64,000 bases of DNA from Strigops habroptila (GCF_004027225.2 NC_044297.2:2145569-2209568); one strand, 5' to 3'; counted from the first letter of the stretch, positions 12,401 through 27,640 are shown. Notes: a model not told the origin generated them from the letters alone. Numbers and translations: made by a program.

Positions 12401-15400
12401 TTCCTGCACCGGGATGTAGCTGTCTCCAGCTCTGTTTATTCCATGTTCTCTTACTACACCTCTCCCACACCAATTTTTCCTGTTAGTTCAGTCATTGCTA
12501 TTCCCTCTGCCTCTCTCCTCCCAGGCAGAAGCAGGGCAGAGCACTCAGTGCAAATGTGGATGTTAGAAATCTATGTGCATGATGCAGAGCTGGGAAACAA
12601 TTAAAACCCCTTAGTAAGAGCAAATCAATCTTTCCTTTCAGTTACTTTGGAATCTGGCTTTATTTTTCCATTTCTTTTACAGGGGAAGCATTAAGCCCAT
12701 TTAAACACAATCAGACGCAGTAGCTTTTACTGGCTTTTGTTATCAACGTGGAGTTATTAAATTGAAGGGCTCTTTCTGGGGCAAATCTGCCTGTCCAGCA
12801 ATGCAGGCAAGCCCAGAGCTCCTTCTTCAATTTATCATCTCATTATTGAAGGCTTCTTATCATAGAATGGTTTGGGTTGGAAGGGAGCTTAAAGCTCATC
12901 CAGTTCCAACTCCCTTCCACTAGAGCAGGTTGCTCCAAGCCCCTGTGTCCAACCTGGCCTTGAACACTGCCAGGGATGGGGCAGCCACAGCTTCTCTGGG
13001 CATCCTGTGCCAGCGCCTCAGCACCCTCACAGGGAACAACTCCTGCCTTATATCTAACTTAAAGAATCAACTAACACAGGGATAAAACCAAGGTAGCAAT
13101 GTCCATTTTATCATAACTCATTCATTTCTACACAAGTCATGATGAGAAGACAGAGTAAAACCCACCGATGTCTGCGAGGGCTCCTTCTCCCCTGAACCAG
13201 AGCAAAGGGAAAAAGCCAGACACCTACTTGCTTGTGGCACTTGTGAAACCAGTAAATCCAAGCAGCATTTGCAAACAAATATTTTACCACCCTAAAGAAA
13301 GATACACAGAGAAAGGAGTTGTCCTGGCTTGCTTTAAACTGAACTCCTAAAGCATGCAGGAAGAAATCTGTGCTTACAGCTTAACTGGCTTTCTCACAGC
13401 CGAAGCTGTGAGCACACGGGGTTTTATGCCCAAGTATCCATGACATGATCTCAGTTGTCATAGAAACAAGGCAGTAATCTCCCTGCCAAAAATTCTCAGC
13501 CCGATACAGAGATACAGTGAAGTATTCGATGCTGGCACATCAAATTCATTCAAGAAATCCCAGTATTTGTGCACCTTTCTTGAAGCAGGCTGCTGTTTTA
13601 TTTAGACTTCCTGCCAGACTTGAACCAAAAGCTGTGATGGGAAATGCTAATACACTGCTCAAGAGAGAAAGAGAGTTGTTTTCTTCGGGCAATAAAACTG
13701 ACAGCTAGAACAACAGGCACCATTTGCACTAAAGCCTCTGCTATTCTCACCCCTGAGCACATTTGCAGGATCAAGGCCAGTATAATTAGTCTAATGGATA
13801 CAAACCCAGCGGCCTCAGTTATGAAAATGTCTGTGTTTTGCAGAAGTGGTTTTAATTCCTACAGCTGGGAAAACTGTCTGCTCCATTCCCATCTCCCCTT
13901 CTTCAGGGCTCTACTAACACAGCACCTTCCCATCTCCGATGGCTGCCGTGCCACAGGCAAACCAGACAGAGCCACCAAGGTGACACCAAGGCCAAAAATC
14001 ATCCTGTTATAAGATATATCCTAATTATAAGATACTCTCTTTTGGTTCAGAAGCTCCAAAGGGTGAAAGACAGAAAACTCCCATTGCCATCCCATGTTCC
14101 CAAAGCCACCTGCTTTGTTTCGATCACAACCAAGCTCAGCTCAGCAGTGGGATGTGATGGGAGGAATGCAGGGGTTGCATGGAGCACAACAGCCTGATAA
14201 AAGAGCCTGATCTCAGTGTCAGCAAATATGAGTCATGTGAAGTTGTATATCCCTGACTCACTCAGCACAAGTTAATCCTCAACACAGCACCCACTCTGGG
14301 ATCCATTCATTCCAGGGAATCAAGAAGGTAAACGCATCAGGCTCCAAGTCCTTTCAAGAAGCTATTTTTGGTCTCTTTTTGTATACAATAGGTTGCTGGT
14401 CCTGGCATTCTCCCAGAATTTCCTACTGGTAGGAAAGGAACCTGCCTCCCCCTCTGGAACACATGATGGAGATGTTTTGGACACAGGCTTCAGTGCTGGG
14501 TTCTCCTGGATCTGGCATCCCCCTGCTATCGTGCCATCTACACACTGTCAGACTTTGTTGTCCCTGCAGAGACAGAGAAACATGTACAGAAACAAGGAAG
14601 CAAAGCTCTGAAGTACCTCTTGGAACTGGTGTCTGGAAGAGGCTGCCCCAGAGCTGCAGTTCTGCACAGACACTGTGATCGGCTGTGCTTTGGAAGAGCT
14701 GTGAGGAAGAAGAGGGAGAACAAACACAGCTCTGCAGCAGCGGGTGCATGGTTCACATTGGAACTTAGCAAGGAAAGGAGCTATGTGGGACTTGGACCAG
14801 TATGTTCAGCTACAACCCTGAGGAACCCAAATCAGTAGTTTGCTGAAGTCACAGCTACCATCATAAACCTACAGACTTGTTCTAAAGAGAAATCTATGAA
14901 TCTTCATGTCCTTTATAACCCTGGAAAACATGAATCAGGGAAAAGTCAAGTGAAGCAGGTCAGCAGGAGGGCCACGTGCGAACACAGGCCACATATGGGG
15001 GGGAAAACAAGAGAGCTATTGACAGGCACAGCAATAATTTTCCTCTGCCAACACAAAGAATATTGGTGCCCTGGCAAATACAGAGAAAAGTAGCAATATT
15101 CCTTTTCTTTCAGAAAAGAAATACAGATTTGCTTGGAAAAACTGCATCTTCATGTAAGTTGGTTTCCAAATGGTTGTATCTCCAAGGCTGGCCTACCCCT
15201 GGTGCAAATCACTGCTCATTAAAAGCAGGCGTGAGGATAAGCTGGTTTTCTTACCACCTAATGTGTGGTATGTGCTTGACAGGCAGTGAAATCAGTCCTC
15301 AATTTTCCACCCTGCTGGGAAGAGAAACATCTCATCACAGCTTCCCTCTTCTCAGCACCAAACATCCCTGCATTCCCAGAAATCCCGCCCAGCACATCAT

Positions 15401-18400
15401 GGCAAGCACAGGGCTTTGGAAGCACAAGCAGAGACACTGTTCCCATACAAAGCAGCTCATCTGAGCACTGACACTGACCTCAACCTGCAACATGGGGAGG
15501 AGGCAAAGGCAGCACCAGCATCCATCAGGAGCTGTGGATGTGCCATGTCTCCCTCCATCACCCTGTGCTACTCTGACCTTACCATGTACCGTAACAAGAC
15601 AGGGTCAGGAGTGAGGACAGACCACTGCAGCAGCAACAGGGAACTTGGGAACAAGCTCCCACATCCACTAAGACCCAGCAGGAACACTCCAGGAAGCAGG
15701 TCAGCCACATGCTGGAAGTAACAGGGACTTCCAAGTGCTGCCAAGTACACTCTTGTGTAGCCCTCCTGACCAGACAAATAAATCATCTGGTCATTAATAA
15801 GGATAGGAAACAAAAGCCAGCTTTGAACTATCCAAAGGGCTGAATAAAAGCAATGTGTGCTTGAAGGGTTTAACCTGAGCATTGAGAGTCCCTGTCTCTA
15901 ACACAGAATCCTACAGAGGTTTGTGTTGGAAGGGACCCTAAAGCTCATCCAGTTCCGATCCCCTGGAGAGTGGTCAAATCAGACACCATGCACAGGGAAT
16001 AGGCCTGCAGCTCTTCCACCAGCTCCAGGGCAGGCCAGAAGCTGCTGCAGGTTGTAAGCTGGTTGTAATGAGCTCCATTTGAAAGGCAATCAGCCCCATT
16101 CCTCATTAGCACAATTAACAGTAATGGATAACAACACACTCCTGTTGGCAGGCACACCTAAAGCTGAGCATCAAACAGCAAGGGAGGCTGAAATGCATTC
16201 TCTCATCAGAGCTGAGATTGCTAGCATCTACCCAGAATAGATGAGGCTCCTGCTTCAGCAGAAGCCAGGCCAAGTGATGCTTGGTATCAAGCCTAAAATA
16301 ACATTAAGGCCTATTAAAAAGAAATAAGCCTTTTGGGTGGGTCTGGAAGAGGTCTTGGACTTCTGCCTCTCTTATTGTGAAGACAGAGCAAGGCGTCACT
16401 GCAGTGGTTTCTTGGGTTTGGTCCTTACCTTGTTATCACAAACTCCCAACTACTTGGAGCTCTCCTGTGACCTGGGCAGCAACAGAGCTTAAAATTGCCT
16501 AAAACTTCAGAGCATCTGCACTGGTATTTCTCCTATATCCTGAACACCAATATCAGAGCTGCTGCATCCACCAGGCAGCTATTCACATCTCCCTTCAGCC
16601 TCCCAAGCAGACCTGAGGGACCGTTGTCAGCACCAGCGTTCAGACATCCAGCATTTACTCAGCTCAGCATCTTCAAAGCACTTCAGATCACTGGGGAAGC
16701 CTTGCAAAATGCCTGGAGGCACAAGGAATCAGGAGGCTTGGAAGCCAGTCTTTCACTGTTTTGTACCACACGATACTAATGCAGACAGATAAAAAGTCAC
16801 ATCCTCAATCCACTGCAAAACCAGGCTGGAAAGAACAAGAGTCCTCACTCTCTGGAAGTGAAGAGTCCTTCTTAACTTTGGCAACATTTCACTTCACCCT
16901 TATACACTTCACTCCTGTCCGAGACACAGACAACTACTAGTGCAACCTCCTGGTGAAAGAAGGATGGAGAAGGAAAAACCCCTCTGTCCTCACTGCCAAG
17001 GCGCACAAAGTACAAACCACTACTGAGAAATGATACTGAAATCCCATTAAACCAGCAGAAGTGTTCAGGAGCTCTGCATGCACCATGAAAACAATTTTCT
17101 TCTGCCCTTTTCCTGTTCTCTTTGGAAGCTGGAAGAGAAAATATGATTTAATGGGATGCAGACAACACATTGACCTCTGGTTTTAGAGAGTGAGCCTACA
17201 AAGCAAAGGAATGAGGTCTAGTGGAAGGCATCCCTGCCCATGGCAGCAGGTTGGAACTGGATGAGCTTTAAGGTCCCTCCAACCCAAACCAGTCTGGGAT
17301 GATTCTATGATACAAAGACCAAGGGAGAATGGGATCTGTAAGGTAACAAGAAACTAGAACTTGTTTTGCTCATCTAATCTCAGATATACAGACACAAGCA
17401 GCAACAGTCAACAGCATCTAAGTCCTTTGGGCTAAGGAAATAGGTACCAAGCACACATCAGGGCAAGTTTGCCTGGTTTTTTGCTGGGGGGATCAGAGGG
17501 AGTTCACTACTCAGAGTAAACAGATGTTGCCTTGTTCCCTTTGAGACCAAAACTGTGTTTGTTGCACAACAGTTTGACCAGAAATCGATTTTAAAGAGTT
17601 CTGGCACAAGAGTCTCGACTGTGAAGCAGCAGTTTTAGTTATAAGCTAAACATCAAAGCTGTAACGTTGTGCAAGGGTTAGAGGAGGAGAAAGAGAAACC
17701 AGCCTCTCTGTTGCCATTATCAAACCAGCACAGTGGGAACAAGTACAAAACACAACCTTCCGGGCCTCATCTTAAAGCCAGCCTTGATGTTTATAGCTCA
17801 TTTTAACTCCTTTATGCTGCCCAGAGCTCTGTTCCACAGCCACCAGGGCTCCTGCAGAATACAACATGCTTTGCTAAACTATTTTCCTTGGCAAGGGTAA
17901 CTGCATGACCAAGCAGAAACGGGAATCTCCCCTTTGGACAGCAGCACCTGCAGGCAACGTGCTGGGCAGGCGAAGACCACCGGGCAATGCAACGTGCACA
18001 AGGAATTCTGCTGCGTTGGCTTTATACCAGTGTTATTCCCAAGCTCTGCCAGGCACTGCCCGAGCACTAAAAACACAAGAGCATGGTCTCAGGGGAAGAA
18101 AGACAGATCTGCTGCTGAGGGTGCAAGCAGGATGCTGCAGGGTTTTCCTACTGGCGGGATTACTGTTACCAGGTAACCTCTCACCAGGCTTGATTGGAAG
18201 AGTTTGAGGGAATTCTCTGCCTCCCATAACTGCTTTCTATCGCTGAGAGCTGTCACGTTCAGCACCTCAGAGGAGGTGTTCTTCAGTGCTCGGAAACATC
18301 TTGTCTTTGTCTTTTTCTCTTGCAATTCATTTGAGCTGCTTTAGGATGAGCAGGATGGAATACATATTCCCTCTCTATAGTAAGGACACTTCAAGTCATT

Positions 18401-20245
18401 GAGAAGGTACCATGAGAGGAGCCCTTCAGAAGGCTCTTTATACATAAAAAGCCTATTTGCCTGGAAGTAACAAGATTGCACCCAAAATAGCAGCCCCCTG
18501 ACCTTCTTCAGGAGCATCCCAAGTAGCTGAAGGGAGATGGCAGCTTGGCCAAGGGAATTTGCATCCCAGCTCAGCAGCCTCAGTCCTCCCAAGCTGCTGA
18601 GGGATCTCTTCCAACTCCCACAAAAGTTCTGGAATATTAAAGTCCCTGAAGATTTTCTGCTGCAAAGTAAACTCCAACTGAGACAAACGTACTGATCCAG
18701 AGGAGAACAGCTTTGTCCTGCCACAACAACAAAATAGGAGCCATCTTAGTGCTCTCTTCATGGAGATCAATAAATCCGGATGTTGGGCAGCTTCAGGGAA
18801 GGTATGTAAAAGGCAGAACCTTCTGATCAACATCAAAATGACCCATTCTCAACAGTGTCATCACTTTCTGTCCCAGCTCCCTCTCTAATCACATCACAAC
18901 CATAAAGCTTCCTCACTCCTGACTGTACAGCTCCAAGCAGGTATTAACCTGGCATTCAAAGCTGCATTAAATGTGACAATAACATTGCAAAAGACAGCTC
19001 TGCCTGGTGATTTCATGCTTCTCTGAACCGCATCCTTCCCACATTAACAGAGGAAACATGAATATGATGCTACTAAAGGCAAATGGACGATTACGGAGTC
19101 GCTCCCAAGGCACGTGCATTAAGGATCAACGCAGTGAAGAACCACTTTTCCCACCAGTTTGGGCTCTCTGTGACCCTGCAAGTATCATTAACAAAGTTTT
19201 TCTTGCTGGTTTATTCCTCAGGGTCCTCTCCTGTTCGGGGAGTGCAGGAATGAAGATGACAAGGGTGACAACACTACTCACGCAGCGACTGCCAAGCTCA
19301 GAGCATCCAACTGGGTTTGGAACAGAGGAGATGTTACGGGAAAACAGAGTCAGGGTTTCATTTGCACGGCTCTTCTTTGGAGAAATGCAACCACAAAACC
19401 TCATGAAGCTCTGGATGGAGCCGGTGCATCCCTCTGCAGGGAATGGCACCTACAGGGGGATGGCTGGGAGATCCCAAAGCCTCTCCTAAGGGGTTTAGTG
19501 ACCCCCACTTGAGAGAAAATCATAGAATTGACTTGGTTGGAAAAAAGCTTTAAGATTATCAGGTTCAACTGTTAACCCAGCACTGCCAAGGCCACCACTA
19601 ACCCCTGGCACTGAGGCCTCGGCTACACGGGGTGTGAACACTTGCAGGGACGGTGACTCCAGCCCTGCCCTGGGCAGCCTGTTCCAATGCCTGAGCACCC
19701 TCTGGGGAAGGAATTGTTCCTCAGCTCCATCTAAACCTCCCCTGGGGCAGCTTGAGGCCGTTTCCTCTTGTCCCATCCCTTGTTCCTTGGGAGCAGAGAC
19801 CAGCCCCCTCCTGGCTCCATCCTCCTGTCAGGCAGTTGCAGAGAGCGAGAAGGTCCCCCCTGAGCCCTCTCTTCTCCAGACTAAAGCCCCCCAGGTCCCT
19901 CAGCCGTTCCTCATCACACTTGTGCTCCAGGCCCTGCTGCATTGCCCTTCTCTGCACTCATAACCGCAGTTTACACCCAGACCCCGCGCTCCCGAAGGCG
20001 GGATGCGGGGCCGGGTGTCCAGCCGCGGACAAACACCCCCCCCCCCCCCACCGCGGCCGGTTTTGGGGCTATCGCGGGTCCGGGAGGCGCTGCAGGACGA
20101 GAGAAGGCGACCGGTCCCCCCCGCGCTCCACAGGCCTCACAGCCCGCCCGCCGCCGCCACCCCCTCACTCCCCGCCCCGCACCTTGTCCTCGCTGTCCCG
20201 CGCCGCTCCGGGCTCCCGGCCGTGGCGCTGCCGCAGGTCGCTCAT
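407..20245 (-). CDS. CDS2: CDS2, phosphatidate cytidylyltransferase 2 (CDP-diacylglycerol synthase 2)
   Basis: The enzyme makes CDP-diacylglycerol from CTP and phosphatidic acid in the ER membrane, feeding phosphatidylinositol synthesis. I rebuilt 13 coding exons on the minus strand: 20245-20183, 8597-8455, 7487-7391, 6985-6888, 6245-6106, 5710-5652, 4954-4872, 4035-3948, 3590-3522, 2890-2738, 2454-2335, 1725-1622, 536-407. All introns are GT/AG and phases close to 1347 nt (448 aa; human CDS2 is about 445). The N-terminus (residues 1-68) is hydrophilic and acidic. Several membrane segments follow, starting at about residue 76. The family signature spans residues 362-388 across exons 11/12: S-x-F-K-R, then K371-D372, ending H380-G-G-x-x-D-R-x-D388. 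The start is the only ATG of exon 1 and lies in the CpG island shared with PCNA. The last residues differ from the human C-terminus as I recall it. CDS1 is the paralogue, but the PCNA/TMEM230 neighbourhood favours CDS2. Confidence 0.97.
1148..1555 (+). mobile_element. CR1 LINE 3' fragment (plus orientation)
   Basis: This is a diverged CR1 3' end in CDS2 intron 12, antisense to the gene. It shows the usual block order: a lead-in, a 'cctggagaagagaag' motif, 'gttgcccagagaggtggtgg', then a tail of two ATTCTATG-like units at 1540-1555. It is visibly older than most other copies here. Confidence 0.9.
3750..3806 (+). mobile_element. CR1 3' tail fragment (plus)
   Basis: A short match to the CR1 terminal block 'ttggacttgatg...ttgaaggtcttttcccacctc', in CDS2 intron 8. 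Only the last ~55 bp of the element remain. Confidence 0.6.
7911..8135 (-). mobile_element. CR1 LINE 3' fragment (minus)
   Basis: The reverse complement of the CR1 3' end, from the tail 'aaaatcacagaatcacgg' through the 'gccacagcttctctgggcac' block, in CDS2 intron 2. It lies in the same orientation as CDS2. Confidence 0.93.
10136..10275 (-). mobile_element. CR1 LINE 3' fragment (minus)
   Basis: About 140 bp of the CR1 3' end in CDS2 intron 1, truncated after the 'cttgaacactgccaggga' block. It is nearly identical to the copies at 21.8, 27.7 and 59.1 kb, so it belongs to a young subfamily. Confidence 0.92.
12861..13062 (-). mobile_element. CR1 LINE 3' fragment (minus)
   Basis: A CR1 3' end of the young subfamily in CDS2 intron 1. 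A small internal deletion removes the 'ccctgccacgggcagggaca' stretch next to the tail. Confidence 0.92.
15901..15968 (-). mobile_element. CR1 3' tail fragment (minus)
   Basis: Only the terminal ~65 bp of CR1 remain ('cagaatcctacagagg...agctcatccagttccgatcc'), in CDS2 intron 1. Confidence 0.75.
17221..17312 (+). mobile_element. CR1 3' tail fragment (plus)
   Basis: The CR1 terminal ~90 bp, ending 'gggatgattctatgata', in CDS2 intron 1 and antisense to CDS2. Confidence 0.85.
19519..19960 (-). mobile_element. CR1 LINE 3' fragment of a second subfamily (minus)
   Basis: About 440 bp related to the copies at 34.1 and 35.2 kb ('taacccctggcactgaggcctcgg' block), not to the common young type. It ends about 220 bp from the CDS2 exon 1 donor, against the edge of the CpG island. 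A 285-codon plus-strand frame running through it is an artefact of this repeat plus the GC-rich island. Confidence 0.92.
20036..20049 (+). repeat. C14 homopolymer
   Basis: A run of 14 cytosines in CDS2 intron 1, just inside the CpG island. A similar 13-C run lies in PCNA intron 1 (21267-21279). Both are length-unstable sequences where assembly errors are likely. Confidence 0.9.
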
Positions 20246-20695
20246 CCCGGCCCCGCTCACCCTGCGCCGGGCCCGGGCCCAGCCCCACTCCGCTCCGCTG
20301 CGTCCCTCGCAACTGCGGCGGGGCGGGAGAGCCCGCGAAGCTGTTGCCGACACCGACCAATCAGCGGCGCGGAATAACCCCGGAGGGGCGGGGTTAAGTC
20401 CCATCCTGGCCCCGCCCAGTTGTACCCGGATGTGCACCCACGGGCGCCATGATGGGTGGTGCGTGTGCGCCGCGGGTGGGAAGGGAAGGGGCGGTGGGAG
20501 GCTCGCTGGGCCCCGCCTGTGGTACCGGTACCGGCACCGGCCGGTGCGGGCCGCAGGGATCCGGTGCGCGGAGCTGACGTGGCCTACCGGAGCCGTTACC
20601 CCGCGCTAGGCCGCGACAGCCATATCGCCGCACGGCGAGGCGGGACGCGGGCTCGCCCCGCGGAGAGAGGTGGGGTGTGTGTAACCAGCGTGGTG

Positions 20696-23397
<2,702 letters not shown>

Positions 23398-23850
23398 CTG
23401 GAGCAGGACTGAGGGGTGAGGGGACAGCCTGGAGAAGGAAGTGGTGGTGGTGGTAGCAGTTCCAGTGTGTTGGAGTGTTGTACGAGCACTGTTAGGCCTG
23501 TTGTGTAGATACCTTTGTAAATACTTTTTATCTTCCTCTTCTGCTCTATTGCTCTCGTTGGAAATAGGAAATCTTGTGTTTTTTCTAGTGTATTCCTGTA
23601 CTTGCAGTAACCTCTTAGATGCTGTCTGAAGGTGAAATATCTTACTCCTTGGCTTAGAGAAGGGGTGCAATATTTAACTCGAGTAAAGGTGATGTTTCCT
23701 GGAGTTTCACCTGTGGAACTGTAGTGGACTAGGGCTGCTCTTCAGTTATGCCACGAGTTCTTTTTGACCTTATTTCATCCATTTATTTTTGAAGCTGATA
23801 TTCCAACTGCAACTTGGAAAATGGAAATAAAGAATCTCATTGCAAGGGTT
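23398..23850 (+). other. PCNA: PCNA 3' UTR
   Basis: Sequence from the stop codon to the AATAAA at 23826-23831, with a likely cleavage point about 15-20 nt later. A GT-rich stretch ending in G8 (about 23850-23873) follows and fits a downstream element. Confidence 0.8.
23826..23831 (+). terminator. PCNA polyadenylation signal AATAAA
   Basis: A canonical hexamer 430 nt after the PCNA stop, with a G/T-rich region downstream. It is the only such hexamer in this part of the 3' flank. Confidence 0.8.
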
Positions 23851-23873
23851 TATCCTGTTTAAATGTGGGGGGG

Positions 23874-25859
23874 GATGAATCCACGCTTTGTCCAACTGGG
23901 AATGTTCCCTCCTCAGTCCTTTTTCAAAGGCCAGCTTGGGGGGGTTTTCTTGCATTGGGGTTGCCAGCTTTTGATGACTTTGCTGTTGTAGTGACATGGT
24001 TACACTTTGAACCACTGATTTGTCTGTCATGTTCCCCCTAAGCAGAGGTTTGTGAAATGGCTTTTCCTTGGAACACTGTAGCAGATTCCAGAGCTGCCTC
24101 TAGCAGGGGGCTGGAGCTGTCACTGCAGTCCCTCAGTGCCTCTGTCCTTGCACACTTCTACTGCTCATGTAGCACACTTGGGGATGCTTCTGATCATGTT
24201 TATTGTTGAGGAAGACAAAAAGTTTTACAGCATCTTTCACCCTAAAGGTTTGATCCTGAAGAACAGGATTTGGGGACAGTTTCAGGCAGCTCCTGGGGGT
24301 TTTTCTTTGGTTACTGTATAGCTGCGAGCTCACCATCAATCCTCACCTTGGAACTGGAGTGACTCCTCTTCATCACGACTGACAGCAATGCTGTTGGCTT
24401 GAAGTGAGTAACAAACTCAGGCTCTGCAGTGCTGTGGGTATCATCCTTTAGGAAGCTCTGTGCTTCCCATTAGTTGCAAAACAAGAGGATCTTGAGCATT
24501 CACTGCCTGAAAGCCCAGCTGAGTTAACAGGAGCATTTCACAAGGGGGCAGTGCTGATGAGGAAACAAATTCTGCTGTGTCAGGGTGATGGGGCTGGTTG
24601 GCTGCTCCCAAACTCGGCCCTGCTGGAAGCTGGGGCTGGGCTTTTAGTGCCCCTGCCCTCAATTCCTGCTCAGTAGCAGCACTGCTTTAGTAGCAGAGAC
24701 AGTGTTGACCGTGGTTTGCTGCTGTGCACATGGCTCCCAGTGTGGTTTTCAGCTCCCACATTGAGCTTTCTCATGTCTCCACACTCCATTTATTCCCTTG
24801 AACTTTCTTAGCTCATTGATTCACTCAGTACCTTTAAGAAAAGATCTTTAAAGCAAGATTTTAGCTGCCTTAAAGTCAGCAGTTGCAGAGTTACTGCCCG
24901 GAATGCTGGAGTATAATAACCTTAAATAACCAGGAGGCCTTTTTTCCCCTCCAAATGTGTCCCTCCTCAGCTTGGATCAATGTTGTACCCACAGCGCAGC
25001 AAGTAAATATGTGCTTTGGTGAAGAATCAAGGGTTTGATGTTGAACCAGGGAAGGATTCTGGGTTTCAGGGAGGTTTGTGGCTCTGGGATAGTGATTGAA
25101 GCAGATCCTTTTTGGGGCAGTGGGGGTTAACAACCTCTTCCTTGTGCTGTCCTACTCACAAACACAGGAAAACCAAGCCAGATGCTTTAACTGCCTGTTT
25201 ACAGCTGTAATGATCAAATAGAGACACTTCATGTTGTAAGAACCATCCTTTAACATCAGCATCTACGCACATGGGGTTTGACTCGTGCTGTGTCTGCTTT
25301 CTGGGTAAATCCTGAAGGAAGCTCCATGTTTACTTTACCATTCCCAAACCCTCAACATTGAGATGTTCCCTTTCAAACAAAGCAGAAGGAAGCTGGGGAG
25401 GGTTAGTAAATGCTGTGTGTGTTTCTTCATGTTCGAAGCAGCTTTTGAAGTTCACGTGTTTAGAGTTACCCACCAAGGAGAAAAATAAGAAAAGGGGGAG
25501 GGAGAATTCTTGGAAGCTGAAGGAGATTTTCCAGGCTCTAAATCCATTAAATGACAGGAACTGGAAGCAGGGTGATTCCTGCAGATGCCTTGTTCTCAGG
25601 AGGTACAGCCCCGGCTGTATGGGGCTGTTAATATGGGGAATATTAACTCCATATGATGGGTTAATATTCCAGGTCCTAGATGGAATTCCCTGACTACAGC
25701 TTCTGCCACATACTGAGCCCTGATGGAGCTCTGTGCTGGGTCTGACAGTCGAATTATATTCAGCTCTTCCTGCAGAAAACCACCTTTACTTTAAGGCACG
25801 TGTAGGAGTGATGGGTACGAAGGTGCCACTTCACAAACCATCCACAACTGCAGCTCCCA
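23874..25859. other. PCNA-TMEM230 spacer
   Basis: About 2 kb of unique, non-repetitive sequence with no splice-supported exon or known RNA that I can see. It lies between the PCNA poly(A) site and the CpG-richer stretch that may hold the TMEM230 promoter. Confidence 0.6.
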
Positions 25860-26430
25860 GGGGACAGTTTAGCTCCTGCAGGAGCAGGACCCGCTCCGAG
25901 GCACCCTGCCCAAGGACACCGTCATTCCAGCTGCCCATCTGGAGCGTGAGGCTGGAAATAAGCCCTTGGAGCTGAGCCAGCGAGAGGCTGTGCCATAACC
26001 TGGAAGGAAACGACCGTCATCGGGAATAAACTTCCTGGGTTGCTGTGGGGCCGGGGCAGCGCGGAAGCGAAGTGGCAGCAGGGGAGAGATGGGATTGAGC
26101 AGCAGGTACCTGGCGTTATCCATGTCCTGGGGCAGCTCGGGGGGGTCTCAGTGGTGCTGGGAGCTTCCTGCTCAGCAGCAGAGAAACCATTTTGGGGCAG
26201 GAGGAGGAGTCGGGTGTTTAAGTGCAAGGTTTGAGCTCTGAAAGGGTGAGAAACGCCGTCCTCTTCCTTCCTTATTCCTGGGCAGAAGAGAGAGTGCTCT
26301 TCTTTAGACCGTAGCACATAGTGTTAGAGCTACAATCGTGATTCGCTCTTTATTTAACTCTTAAAACACGCAGCAACGAGCTTGTTCGTGGTGGTGAACC
26401 GATGTAGAGCACGAGGGGAGCGAAGCTTAG
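25860..26430 (+). promoter_or_regulatory. possible TMEM230 promoter and non-coding first exon
   Basis: CpG dinucleotides are denser here than in the flanks, though not at full island level. A possible exon end with a donor (agcag|gtacct) lies at 26105/26106, after a GC-rich segment from about 26050. TMEM230 needs an upstream untranslated exon because its first coding exon is preceded by an acceptor at 28001. The placement is a guess from composition and one donor. Confidence 0.25.
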
Positions 26431-27640
26431 TGGACTTGGACCTGGTTCTTAAACATAAGGGCTGAGAAAGGTTTGGTTTCTTGCATTCATCCTTAATATG
26501 TCCTTTCTTGTCGGCAAACAAGGTAATGGGAAGAGCAGGACAATTTTGGCTTCTTCCCCCCCTGCACATGAACAAGGGAGGTGGGAGGCCAGGGGGGTAT
26601 TTGAGGTCTGTGACCTGATGTGTGTGGGGCAGAGGATGCCAGTGATAAGGGTGATACTTCCCCTATCGATGGGGCTAAAAGTGCTTTGTCTGTGCTTGGG
26701 TTTTGCTACAAAAAAAGGGCAAAAAGGTCCAGTTAAAGGTACAACCATGGGGTTCAAGATCAGAGCGTGTTGGGGTTTTAGAAGTGTCAGATTTACTGGA
26801 GGAGGCACAAACCTGATGGCAAGGGACGTGCCAGCAGTTAGCAAGAGGCAGACAAAGGACTTTCAGTTCAAGTGCAGAGTGAATGTTTTGAGGAGATGCT
26901 GTTACCTCAGATGCCAAACAGTGGTTTGGAATAAATCAGCTTCATCCCTTCCTGTTGGGACAGTCGGGATCTGCACTTGTGGTTCCTTTCTCAGCAAACA
27001 GGAAAGCTCATTTTCCACCTCCCTTGTGGGACCCGCAGCACGGGTCGGAGCAGACCCCAGCGCACAGGTCGTGCTGTGGTGGAGCTCTGTGCTGGCTCAG
27101 GGATGTATCCACAGCCCGGATCCAGGTCTGGAGCACTCAGGCTGCAGGAGAGGGTGGATGCAGTGAAACCACAGGGTTGGCTCCACAGCCAGGGGAGATT
27201 GCAGGGTACGGCCCCGGCGTGGCTGGATGAAGCTCTGCCCTGATGTTCCCTCCTCTGTGACCTTGGATTTCAGCTCCTGGCTGGTTACCTCATCCCTTGA
27301 CCACTGCATCCCATCGTCACGCTCCCCCGGAGTCTGGGCAATGACAGCTCCGTTTCATTCTCCTTTTCAGTGGTTTTTTCTTTCCCAAAATGGATCTATT
27401 GCAAAACATCCGGCTGCTTGAAAAGCTGCTTTGTTCAGTTCTGCTTTTGGGTTTGTTTGCTCGGGTCCCTGTTTAGAAATAGCTGGAGCTCAGCCGTCTC
27501 CCTGCTGGAAGTGCCATCTCCTTGCGAAATGAGCTGCTTTAGACACTGTGCACTGTTCTGGAATGTCTGTCTTGCTTTAAACACTACTTCTACCTTAGTT
27601 CGACTTCGCTTTCACACCCTGTTGCTGTGCTTCTGTATTT

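Larger units (their letters stand above)
8598..20182 (-). other. CDS2: CDS2 intron 1 (11.6 kb)
   Basis: This is the longest CDS2 intron. It contains five CR1 pieces, listed separately. The rest is unique sequence of ordinary composition. I found no nested gene, tRNA or snoRNA with support. Open frames inside it lack splice context or any protein family I recognise. Two AT-rich unique stretches (about 12620-12850 and 13680-13870) look the most like conserved non-coding sequence, with TAATTA-type motifs. That is an impression only. Confidence 0.75.

Noticed and set aside
13644-14012. 122-codon frame in CDS2 intron 1
   Set aside because: The AT-rich unique DNA here looks more like non-coding sequence, with no protein family or splice sites in phase.
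19007-19489. 160-codon frame in CDS2 intron 1
   Set aside because: No splice context, domain or codon signature. Overlapping frames are open on the other strand, and the length is within chance for this window.
19752-20609. 285-codon plus-strand open frame
   Set aside because: It runs through the CR1 at 19.5-19.96 kb and into the CpG island, where stops are rare. It is proline/arginine-rich without a domain and antisense to CDS2 exon 1.
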